The notes beneath the pieces are model-generated. The model ran no database searches and was not told where the DNA came from. It was given only the letters and a program-made list of their open reading frames with translations. The position numbers were made by a program, and so were the translations under genes. Positions 1-6,239 of a stretch of DNA of 6,568 bases are shown one piece after another (within the stretch, counting starts at the first letter, position 1; each line of letters starts with the position of its first letter). This stretch comes from an uncultured Chromatiaceae bacterium. Its GTDB lineage: Bacteria; Pseudomonadota; Gammaproteobacteria; Enterobacterales; Alteromonadaceae. The stretch covers positions 1 to 6,568 of the forward strand of contig CAMLRA010000190.1 of the NCBI GenBank assembly GCA_946482325.1. Reading direction: 5' to 3'.

Positions 1-41
1 CTATACCGTGACTGGAGTTCAGACGTGTGCTCTTCCGATCT
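1..41 (+). other. Illumina adapter contamination at contig edge
   Basis: Bases 8-41 (GTGACTGGAG...TTCCGATCT) match, as I recall it, the TruSeq read-2/multiplexing adapter. The final T is the base that pairs with the A-tailed insert. Bases 1-7 (CTATACC) lie where the sample index sits in that construct, so they are probably part of an i7 index. Genomic sequence starts at about base 42, in the middle of zipA. This stretch is a sequencing artefact with no biological function, and any open reading frame crossing it is wrong beyond base 42. Confidence 0.97.
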
Positions 42-733
42 AGTTTACGGGCGGCGCTATGCATCAGATTAAAATTCTGCAGTGCTTCACCAGGCCCGGG
101 TAGGGTCATAAACAGACTCAAACCGCGGGTCTGTAATCTGTCCATTTCTTCTAAATCAAAAGTGCCCGGATTAAACATATTGGCAAGGCTAAACAACACT
201 CCACCAGATCCGGCGTTATCCAGGTGACGGTGGAAAATGTTCATTTCGCCGTATTTAAAGCCTAGTGTCAGCAGACTTGGCAACAACATAGCGCCGTTGA
301 TGTCCTGCCCTTCCGGCACCAACACGTACAGGATCAGCACTTCACTTGGGCCTTCATCCGCCGGCGCGGTTTCAGTCACTGGCTCTGCATCGTCAGCAGC
401 ACTGAAGGACAAAGATGGTTCTTCGTGTACCTGTTGCACTTTTTCACGCTCTTCACGGAATTTTTTCGCCGGCTCACGCAGACGGTCGCTGCGCGGTGCT
501 ACTGTTGGCGCCGGCTTCGGCTGTGGTTTTTCACCCGGTGCCAGTTTCCGTTTTTTACCGACGCCATATTCGTCAAAACCTTCTCCGCTTTCAGCTGAGG
601 TTTTCTCTTCCGGCATATAACGGCTCTGCGCCTGTTGCGACGCCTTACGTGCCGACCACCAGCCATGCAATGCCAAACCAGCCATTGCCAGAACACCTAA
701 TACAATCAACGCATAACGAAATTCTTCAGCCAT
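42..733 (-). CDS. zipA: Cell division protein ZipA (3' end missing)
   Basis: ZipA is an inner-membrane divisome protein that binds the FtsZ C-terminal tail and tethers Z-ring filaments to the membrane. The start codon is ATG at 731-733, with AAAAGG at 745-750 placed 11 nt upstream. About 230 genuine residues are visible. Residues 1-5 (MAEEF) precede one N-terminal membrane anchor at about residues 6-24 (RYALIVLGVLAMAGLAWHGW). A charged linker rich in Pro, Glu and Lys follows to about residue 128, containing a basic KKRK patch and a PQPKPAP stretch. The FtsZ-binding domain then begins (SEVLILYVLVPEG, FKYGEMNIFHRH, FSLANMFNPGTFD, GLSLFMTLPGPGEALQNF). E. coli ZipA (328 aa) has the matching motifs FSMANM, PGTFD and ELQNFKLM in its last 140 residues. 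By comparison, roughly 40-50 C-terminal residues are missing here. The frame stays open through the adapter and would add a false tail. The gene lies 22 bp after smc on the same strand, so the two are probably cotranscribed. In relatives ligA usually follows, which would be off the left edge. Confidence 0.95.
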
Positions 734-755
734 TGTTTTTTGAACCTTTTAGTTA

Positions 756-3700
756 TCAGGCTTGTGCCATTTTGACGGCATCTTCCACATCTACTGCAAC
801 CACTCGTGACACGCCGGGTTCCTGCATCGTTACCCCCATCAACTGAGCGGCCATCTCCATCGCAATTTTGTTGTGACTGATATAAATAAACTGCACGCTT
901 TCTGACATCTCCCGGACTAAGTTACAGAAACGCCCGACATTGGCGTCGTCCAGCGGAGCATCGACTTCATCCAGCATACAAAAGGGTGCCGGGTTGAGCC
1001 GGAAAATAGAAAACACCAATGATAAAGCGGTAAGCGCTTTTTCTCCACCGGATAATAAATGAATAGTACTGTTTTTTTTACCAGGGGGGCGCGCCATAAT
1101 CGTCACGCCGGTCTCTAATAAATCATCGTCCGTCAGATCCAGATAGGCACTACCGCCGCCAAACACTTTCGGGAATAAGCTTTGTAAGCCCTCATTCACC
1201 GTATCAAAAGTGGCTTTAAATTTCTGCCGGGTTTCGCGGTCGATTTTTTTGATCGCGGTTTCCAGTGTGTCCAAAGCGGCAGTTAAATCATCGTGTTGTA
1301 AATCGAGATATTTTTTCCGTTCATCCTGCTGATTAAATTCGTCAATGGCGGCAAGGTTAATAGGCCCGAGCCGGCTTAAGGCTTCAGTGGTTTTCTCCAG
1401 ATTATTTTGCCAGACCTGCTCCTGCGCATCGGCGGGCAGGCTTGGCAGCAAATCTTTTAATGCCACCTGCTGCTCGGCTAATAAATCCAGCATGTTATTG
1501 GCGCGAACGCGAAACCCTTCGGCATCGAGGCGCAGATGCTCCATCTGCTTTTGCCGCGCTGCCAGCTGTTGCTGTGCACCGTGCTGGCCTTGTTCCGTCT
1601 GACGAATTTGTTCTTCGATATGCTGCAGCTGCTGCTCGAGCTGCAATTTTGCCGCAGCAGCCTCGTCGCGACTTAAAATCAGTGCCTGCAGTTCTTCCTG
1701 GGCGCTGATGTCGGGTTCATCCAGCAATTCCAGCTGATCGGTCAGCACGCTCAGACGTTCACGCAGTTTTTGCTGTTGGGCACTGCTGCGGGCCAGATGC
1801 AACCGGACTGCTTCTAACTGCCGTTCCAGACTGACCTGTTGCAGTTGCTTTTGGCTGAGTTGTTGGTTCAGCTGCTGTTCCTGCTCACGGCGCTGACGCA
1901 GTTGTATCTGAAACTGTTCCTGCTGCTGTTGCAGCTGCAACTGCGTGTCCTGTTGCGCGGCAGCTTCATCTTCTAGCAGCATTAACTGCGCTTGTTGCTG
2001 TGCCTGCTGTTGCTGCCACTGACTGATGTCGTGTTGTAACTGCTGACGCTGTGCCAGTAGCTGTTGTTGCTGCTGTTGTTGTTGCTCCAGACGAAATTGA
2101 GTGTGTTGCCGCTGATTCTGTGTTTGATGTGACAACTGCTGAATTTCAGCGAACGCCTGTCGGCTGGCGCTGAGTTGTAAAGTGCAGCTGGCGAGCTCGG
2201 CTTCGAGCGCATCGATATTATCGGCACATCGCTGCTGCTGGGTCTGCTGCAGCTGAAGTGCCTGGGTGAGTGCATCCAGCTGTTGCTGCAGCTGCAGTGG
2301 ATTTTGCCTTGCTTGCGCATCCGGCACAATCAGCCAGTTCGGCCCAAGCCACAGCCCCTGCGGGCAGATCAGCGACTGACCGGCGCTGAGCTTGGGCTGT
2401 AGTGCCAGGGCTTCGGCGTAATCAGCGACACAAAAAATCTGCCAGAACTGCGCCGGAATGGTTTTACGGCCTTGAGGGTCCGCCGCCACCTGGTCAGCCA
2501 GCGTCTGTATCCCAGTCGGGCATTCGACGCCGCCAGCGACAGGCACCGCCGAAGTGCTTTGTAACAAATGATGCTCAGGTGCAGTCGCCGGAAAACTGTC
2601 GGTGGCCTCACTAAAATTCAGCGCCTGCAGCGCCACTGCAACGGCGATATCCCAGCCTGCACGGATAGATAAAGACGGTAACAAGGGTTGCTCCGCCTGT
2701 AGCCGCGCCAGTTGCTGTGTCAGCGCTGCGCTTTGCTGTGTTAGCGCATTGAGCTCAAGTTCAGCGGTTTTGCGCGCCAGCTGTTGCTGCTGCAGTGCTG
2801 TCTGGATGCTCGTCAGTTGTTGCTCTTGCTGCGTCACTGCAGAAGTAGCTGCCTCTGCTTCTTTTTGCAGCTGTTGCAGTTGTTGTTGCAGCGCAGCTAA
2901 TTCATCCTGCAATGGCTGCGGCGCTAATGCCTGCAGCTGCTGTTGCAGTCGCTCGTCTTGCTGATCTGCCCTATCCATTTGCGCCTGCAGATGCTCCGTC
3001 GATAACCGCAGTTGTTGTTGCCGCTGCGCCAGGGCAAACAGCTGTTGTTGCATCTGCTGATAAGCTTGTTGGCTGTCAAGGCCCTGCTGCTGTGCCGCTT
3101 CATACGCCTGCTGCAATTCGTCATGCTGTTGCTCGAGCAATTCCAGCGCCGGTGCGCCTTCGAGCAGCGCGCCTTCTAATTCCGCCAGTTGCAGTTCTTC
3201 CGCAGCCTGTAAATCCAGGCCCTGCTCGATTTCATTTTGCAGCTGACGTTTTTCATCATGAATTTGCTGACGACGGCTACGTTGATGCAGTTGTTGCTGC
3301 TCCAGCGCAGTGATTTGGCTGCCGAGCTGATAATACTGTTGTTGGCTCTGCGCCAGACTGTCGCGCAGACTTTGTTGCTGTTGCTTCAAAGTTTCCAGTG
3401 CGCGGAATGCACCGGATCCTTCTGCCATAAACTGTTGATATTCGGTTTCAAGCGCTGCTAATGCTTGTTCTGCCTGCTGCAGTTGTTCGTTAAAAAAATA
3501 CCAGCGCAGTGTCGTCAATTCGGCTTTTAACCGGCGCTCTGTAGCTTTTAGTTCTTTGTAGCGCTCGGCAGTGGCGGCCTGACGGCGTAACTTGTCGAGG
3601 TTTTTACCAAGCTCCTCGCGCACATCACTTAAGCGGTCGAGGTTGTCGCGGGTATGACTGATGCGGGTTTCGGTTTCGCGGCGGCGTTCTTTGTATTTGG

Positions 3701-4211
3701 AAATCCCAGCGGCTTCTTCGATAAACACTCTTAAATCCTGCGGCCGGGATTCAATCAGCTTCGAAATCATGCCCTGTTCGATAATGGCGTAACTGCGCGG
3801 GCCAAGGCCGGTGCCTAAAAAAATGTCGGTGATATCGCGGCGGCGGCATTTGCTGCCATTGAGAAAATACAAAGATTGCGCATCGCGGGTCACCAGCCGT
3901 TTGACCGAAATTTCACTGCGATCAGCCAGACTGCCCTGTACCCGGCCTTCCGTGTTTTCAAACACCAATTCGACCGAGGCCTGTGATACCGGCTTGCGCT
4001 GCGCTGAGCCATTAAAAATAACGTCGGTCATCGCATCGCCGCGCAGGTTCTTTGCGCTACTCTCCCCCAGTACCCAGCGCACTGCGTCGATCACGTTGGA
4101 TTTGCCGCAGCCGTTTGGCCCCACCACACAGGTCATCGCCGTCGGAAACGGCACCAGGGTCGGGTCGACAAAAGACTTAAAACCGGCAAGTTTGATCTGT
4201 TTAAGGCGCAT
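756..4211 (-). CDS. smc: Chromosome segregation ATPase SMC
   Basis: SMC forms dimeric loop-extruding ATPase rings with ScpA/ScpB that compact and separate chromosomes. This 1151-residue protein has the full layout. The N-terminal ATPase half carries Walker A GPNGCGKS at 31-38 (K37) and an arginine-finger position R57 in NLRG; both share B. subtilis SMC numbering. The SYAIIEQG and FIEEAAG-KYKERR motifs follow at about 130-180. Next come a long coiled coil (about 180-505), a hinge (about 505-632), and a returning coiled coil to about 985. The C-terminal half has signature LLSGGEKA (S1054) and Walker B MLDEVDAPLDD (D1081, E1082). No catalytic residue is missing. The ATG at 4209-4211 is preferred because MRLKQIKLAGFKSF is the typical family N-terminus and fits the B. 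subtilis numbering. An in-frame TTG at 4254-4256 overlaps the likely promoter. No strong ribosome site precedes the ATG. The coiled coils are extraordinarily Gln-rich. The scpA and scpB partners are not in this window. Confidence 0.98.
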   Translation of the reverse strand: MRLKQIKLAGFKSFVDPTLVPFPTAMTCVVGPNGCGKSNVIDAVRWVLGESSAKNLRGDAMTDVIFNGSAQRKPVSQASVELVFENTEGRVQGSLADRSEISVKRLVTRDAQSLYFLNGSKCRRRDITDIFLGTGLGPRSYAIIEQGMISKLIESRPQDLRVFIEEAAGISKYKERRRETETRISHTRDNLDRLSDVREELGKNLDKLRRQAATAERYKELKATERRLKAELTTLRWYFFNEQLQQAEQALAALETEYQQFMAEGSGAFRALETLKQQQQSLRDSLAQSQQQYYQLGSQITALEQQQLHQRSRRQQIHDEKRQLQNEIEQGLDLQAAEELQLAELEGALLEGAPALELLEQQHDELQQAYEAAQQQGLDSQQAYQQMQQQLFALAQRQQQLRLSTEHLQAQMDRADQQDERLQQQLQALAPQPLQDELAALQQQLQQLQKEAEAATSAVTQQEQQLTSIQTALQQQQLARKTAELELNALTQQSAALTQQLARLQAEQPLLPSLSIRAGWDIAVAVALQALNFSEATDSFPATAPEHHLLQSTSAVPVAGGVECPTGIQTLADQVAADPQGRKTIPAQFWQIFCVADYAEALALQPKLSAGQSLICPQGLWLGPNWLIVPDAQARQNPLQLQQQLDALTQALQLQQTQQQRCADNIDALEAELASCTLQLSASRQAFAEIQQLSHQTQNQRQHTQFRLEQQQQQQQQLLAQRQQLQHDISQWQQQQAQQQAQLMLLEDEAAAQQDTQLQLQQQQEQFQIQLRQRREQEQQLNQQLSQKQLQQVSLERQLEAVRLHLARSSAQQQKLRERLSVLTDQLELLDEPDISAQEELQALILSRDEAAAAKLQLEQQLQHIEEQIRQTEQGQHGAQQQLAARQKQMEHLRLDAEGFRVRANNMLDLLAEQQVALKDLLPSLPADAQEQVWQNNLEKTTEALSRLGPINLAAIDEFNQQDERKKYLDLQHDDLTAALDTLETAIKKIDRETRQKFKATFDTVNEGLQSLFPKVFGGGSAYLDLTDDDLLETGVTIMARPPGKKNSTIHLLSGGEKALTALSLVFSIFRLNPAPFCMLDEVDAPLDDANVGRFCNLVREMSESVQFIYISHNKIAMEMAAQLMGVTMQEPGVSRVVAVDVEDAVKMAQA
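1806..2315 (-). repeat. Glutamine-rich CAG/CAA low-complexity tract in the SMC C-terminal arm
   Basis: This stretch encodes SMC residues 633-802, just after the hinge. By hand count about 65 of 170 residues are Gln, near 38 percent. It includes an uninterrupted run of eight Gln (plus-strand 2061-2084, CTG/TTG triplets) and blocks such as QQQQAQQQAQ. CAG and CAA codons alternate, so the DNA is an impure triplet repeat. A similar but slightly less dense tract encodes the N-terminal arm at about 2700-3400. Leucines and occasional charged residues recur between the Gln blocks, consistent with a coiled coil being retained. Confidence 0.9.
2330..2700 (-). other. SMC hinge-domain coding segment
   Basis: Within smc, about residues 505-632 are the only long part between the ATPase heads that is not Gln-rich coiled coil. 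It contains Gly, Pro and aromatic residues (RAGWDIAVAVALQALNF, FWQIFCVADYAEAL, GLWLGPNWLIVPD). By position and composition this is the dimerisation hinge. The hydrophobic opening (GWDIAVAVALQAL) matches the usual start of SMC hinges, where a Trp/Tyr-Glu-xAV-AL pattern is common. The remainder is not readily recognisable by eye, so the boundaries are approximate. Confidence 0.75.
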
Positions 4212-4347
4212 GCCTGATGAGTGAAAACCGCTCTGAAGGTTCACAGACTGTAACAAAATGAGGTATAGCTGTCACGGCAAAACTATTGCAGATCAAGCTA
4301 TTGCCAAATAAGCTCTGGCCCAACAGGCATCAAGCAGGAGTCTTCTT
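4212..4347. promoter_or_regulatory. Divergent smc/cysZ intergenic region
   Basis: This 136-bp spacer must carry promoters for both smc (minus) and cysZ (plus). The smc promoter at 4247-4275 is convincing. For cysZ only a weak candidate is seen: TTGCAG at 4286-4291 and TAAGCT at 4309-4314 with 17-bp spacing, each matching consensus at 3 of 6 positions. A direct repeat CTATTGC occurs at 4283-4289 and 4298-4304, 15 bp apart and overlapping that candidate. It could be a regulator site, but I cannot assign one. No terminator or small gene is visible. Confidence 0.5.
4247..4275 (-). promoter_or_regulatory. Predicted sigma70 promoter of smc-zipA
   Basis: On the minus strand GTGACA (5 of 6 to the -35 consensus; plus 4270-4275) is followed after exactly 17 bp by TACAGT (4 of 6 to the -10 consensus; plus 4247-4252). 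A TG one base upstream of the -10 makes it an extended -10. Transcription would start near 4240, leaving a leader of about 30 nt before the smc ATG at 4211. The prediction is from motif match only. Confidence 0.6.
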
Positions 4348-5064
4348 ATGCATTATTTTTTTCAGGGCCTCAGTTTACTCAGTACCAAAGGGCTGCGGCG
4401 TTATGTGCTGATCCCGCTGGGCATCAATCTCATCCTGTTTGCCGGCGCATTTTTTTACCTGATCCAACAAGTGCAAGGCTGGGTTAACCATCTGATGGGC
4501 TGGGTACCGGACTGGCTCAGTTTCCTCGAATATTTGCTGTGGCCGGTGCTGGTGCTGAGCGTGGTGTTATCGCTGGCCTTTGCTTTTACCATGGTGGCAA
4601 ATTTTATCGCCGCGCCTTTTAATGCACTGCTTAGCGAAAAAGTCGAACTGCACCTGACCGGACAAGCGTTGCCGGAACAGGGTTTTGCCGCCTTTATGAA
4701 AGATGTACCACGGATGCTCGGCCGCGAATGGACTAAATTCCTGTATTGCCTGCCGCGCGCCTTAGTATTTTTACTGGCGTTTTTCTTTCTGCCGCTGATT
4801 GGTCAGTTACTGTGGTTTTTGTTCACCAGCTGGATGATGGCGATTCAGTACTGCGACTACCCCTATGACAATCACAAAGTGCCGTTTCACACCATGCGCC
4901 AGCAACTGCGTGGTGACTTAACCGGCAGTTACAGCTTTGGCATGACGGTTGCCATCGGCAGTATGGTGCCGTTTTTGAACTTACTGGTGATGCCGATTGC
5001 GGTCTGTGGCGCTACCGCCATGTGGGTTGACCGCTATAAAACGGCGCATTACGCCGGGCGCTGA
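4348..5064 (+). CDS. cysZ: Sulfate transporter CysZ
   Basis: CysZ is an inner-membrane sulfate transporter that supplies assimilatory cysteine synthesis. The protein has 238 residues, compared with 253 in E. coli. Hydrophobic segments lie at about 19-42, 63-95, 134-167 and 197-226. The family fingerprints are clear: an N-terminal GLSLLSTKGLRRYVLIPL, then NFIAAPFNALLSEKVE at 85-100, and QYCDYPYDNHKVPFHTMR at 167-184, which is nearly the same as the E. coli sequence I recall. The ATG at 4348 is supported by AGGAG at 4336-4340 with 7-nt spacing. The gene is divergent from smc and ends in a strong hairpin, so it is probably monocistronic. cysZ also sits beside zipA in E. coli, where smc is absent. 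No cysteine-pathway gene is adjacent here, and no CysB site can be assigned by eye. Confidence 0.95.
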   Translation: MHYFFQGLSLLSTKGLRRYVLIPLGINLILFAGAFFYLIQQVQGWVNHLMGWVPDWLSFLEYLLWPVLVLSVVLSLAFAFTMVANFIAAPFNALLSEKVELHLTGQALPEQGFAAFMKDVPRMLGREWTKFLYCLPRALVFLLAFFFLPLIGQLLWFLFTSWMMAIQYCDYPYDNHKVPFHTMRQQLRGDLTGSYSFGMTVAIGSMVPFLNLLVMPIAVCGATAMWVDRYKTAHYAGR

Positions 5065-5082
5065 GCCGCCGCCATCAAGACG

Positions 5083-5106
5083 AAAGCCCGCAGCTGCGGG
5101 CTTTTT
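5083..5106 (+). terminator. Rho-independent terminator of cysZ
   Basis: A perfect 22-nt palindrome at 5083-5104 folds into a 9-bp stem (AAAGCCCGC with GCGGGCTTT) around an AGCT loop, and the T-tract runs 5102-5106. It begins 18 nt after the cysZ stop codon. The A-tract on the left arm could give some termination on the minus strand, but no minus-strand gene approaches from the right. Confidence 0.93.
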
Positions 5107-5149
5107 GTTGCCTGTTGCAGTTGAAGTTCTGAGTCTGTGTGACTCTGCT

Positions 5150-5178
5150 TTCTGAGCGGCTTCTGTTTGCGCTATAAT
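5150..5178 (+). promoter_or_regulatory. Predicted sigma70 promoter of the sua5-type gene
   Basis: A perfect TATAAT -10 box lies at 5173-5178. The best -35 at 17-bp spacing is TTCTGA (5150-5155), only 3 of 6 to consensus. The bases just after the -10 are GCGCGGCC, a GC-rich discriminator of the type found at promoters repressed in the stringent response. That regulatory reading is an inference. Transcription would start near 5185, giving a leader of about 20 nt. Confidence 0.7.
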
Positions 5179-5194
5179 GCGCGGCCATTTTTTC

Positions 5195-5198
5195 AGGA
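5195..5198 (+). promoter_or_regulatory. Ribosome binding site that fixes the sua5-type start
   Basis: AGGA lies 7 nt upstream of ATG 5206-5208. This selects that ATG over an in-frame TTG at 5167, which lies upstream of the predicted transcription start and could not be translated from that promoter. Confidence 0.8.
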
Positions 5199-5205
5199 CG
5201 CCATC

Positions 5206-6165
5206 ATGACCCAACTGTTATCTGCTTTGACCGACACCACACTGGCTGCTGAATTATTACGTGCCGGTGAGCTGGTCGCAGTGCCGACAGAGACAGTCTA
5301 TGGCCTGGCCGCTGATGCCAGTAACCCGGATGCCGTAGCAAAGATTTTTGTCGCCAAAGGCCGCCCGGCCAATCATCCGCTGATTGTGCACATCGGCGAT
5401 ATTGCCAAACTCAGCGACTGGGCGCGGGATATCCCACCGCAGGCAGTTTTGCTCGCCAAAGCCTTCTGGCCAGGCCCACTGACACTGTTATTGCACAAAG
5501 CTGATGCGGTGAGCCCGGTGGTTACCGGCGGCAAAGACAGTATCGGCATCCGCATGCCGGCTCATCCGGTGCTGTTATCCTTACTGCAGCAGACTGGCCT
5601 TGCCGTCGCGGCGCCTTCTGCTAATCCATATAAAAAATTAAGCCCAACCAGCGCCGCCCAGGTAATGGCCGGCTTAGACGGCCGTATTGCCGCCGTGCTG
5701 GATGGTGGCGACTGCAGTGTTGGTCTGGAATCCACTATTGTCGATTTAACCTCAGACATCCCACAGGTGCTGCGCGCCGGCCCGATCAGCGCCAGTGAGC
5801 TGGAAGCTGTCCTTGGCGTGCCGGTCAGCACCCCCAAATCACACAATGTTGCGGTGCCGGGCAATGTCAAAGCGCATTACCAGCCGGGCAAACCACTAAA
5901 GATATTCCCAAAAGACGAATTACTGTCGGCGTTACAACAGCATGCTGACGAAGTAATTTGTTTGTATCAAAGCACTGAAATCGCGACCTTGGCATTGCCA
6001 CAGAGCCGTCAGTTACCACAGGATAAAGCCGGCTATGCGCGGTTGTTATACCGGGCTTTGTTTGAAGCCGACGCCATGCCTGGAAGCCAGATTTATCTGG
6101 AGCAACCGCCACAAACAGCGGAATGGGACGATGTCAACGACCGGCTGCGCCGCGCCTGCAGCTAG
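5206..6165 (+). CDS. sua5: L-threonylcarbamoyladenylate synthase, Sua5 type
   Basis: The enzyme makes threonylcarbamoyl-AMP from threonine, bicarbonate and ATP. This is the first step of N6-threonylcarbamoyladenosine (t6A) formation at position 37 of ANN-decoding tRNAs; the TsaB/D/E partners are not in this window. The protein has 319 residues in two domains. The YrdC-like catalytic domain (about 7-205) has PTETVYGLAADA at 27-38, KGRP at 51-54 with NHPL at 56-59, FWPGPLTLLL at 87-96, GIRMP at 114-118, APSAN at 136-140, GLESTIVDL at 173-181 and LRAGP at 189-193. The linker PGNVKAHYQP at 218-227 is typical of Sua5 proteins. A smaller C-terminal Sua5 domain (about 228-319) follows. E. coli TsaC (190 aa) has only the first domain, so this is the longer Sua5 form. 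The gene has its own promoter and terminator and looks monocistronic. The stop codon is TAG. Confidence 0.95.
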   Translation: MTQLLSALTDTTLAAELLRAGELVAVPTETVYGLAADASNPDAVAKIFVAKGRPANHPLIVHIGDIAKLSDWARDIPPQAVLLAKAFWPGPLTLLLHKADAVSPVVTGGKDSIGIRMPAHPVLLSLLQQTGLAVAAPSANPYKKLSPTSAAQVMAGLDGRIAAVLDGGDCSVGLESTIVDLTSDIPQVLRAGPISASELEAVLGVPVSTPKSHNVAVPGNVKAHYQPGKPLKIFPKDELLSALQQHADEVICLYQSTEIATLALPQSRQLPQDKAGYARLLYRALFEADAMPGSQIYLEQPPQTAEWDDVNDRLRRACS

Positions 6166-6211
6166 CCCAACCGACAGCAAGTTTCAAGGCAAATACGGTG
6201 TTACAGATATT

Positions 6212-6237
6212 AAAAAACCGCCAAACGGCGGTTTTTT
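6212..6237. terminator. Bidirectional terminator between convergent genes
   Basis: An 11-bp perfect stem (A6-CCGCC paired with GGCGG-T6) closes an AAAC loop. The T-run follows the GC stem on the plus strand, and the A-run gives the same signal on the minus strand. It lies 46 nt after the sua5-type stop and 2 nt beyond the MscS-like stop at 6240, so it probably ends both transcripts. Confidence 0.92.
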
Positions 6238-6239
6238 GC

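Noticed and set aside
27..227. Plus-strand open frame beginning in the adapter
   Set aside because: It starts inside the adapter and is antisense to zipA, so it is an artefact.
237..846. Plus-strand open frames of 127 and 143 codons
   Set aside because: Both are antisense to zipA and the end of smc. The minus-strand frame carries clear ZipA and SMC motifs.
2602..2964. Plus-strand open frame rich in Cys and Ser, resembling a small cysteine-rich protein
   Set aside because: It is the antisense reading of the CAG/CAA Gln tracts of smc; CTG/TTG triplets read in another frame give TGC/TGT and GCT/GTT. It has no ribosome site and no independent coding character.
1806..3400. CTG/TTG repetition as a CRISPR, microsatellite or mobile repeat
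   Set aside because: The repetition is triplet-based, imperfect and in frame with smc. It has no regular spacers and reflects Gln codons in the coiled coil.
4212..4256. N-terminal extension of SMC from TTG at 4256
   Set aside because: The added 15 residues are unlike any SMC. The family start MRLKQIKLAGF lies at 4211, and the TTG overlaps the predicted -10 region.
5131..5145. Inverted repeat GAGTC-TGTGT-GACTC upstream of the sua5-type promoter
   Set aside because: The arms are only 5 bp, do not extend, have no T-tract and match no operator I know. Chance is likely.
5167..5205. N-terminal extension of the Sua5 protein from TTG at 5167
   Set aside because: The TTG lies just upstream of the TATAAT box, ahead of the likely transcription start. 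ATG 5206 has a proper AGGA site.
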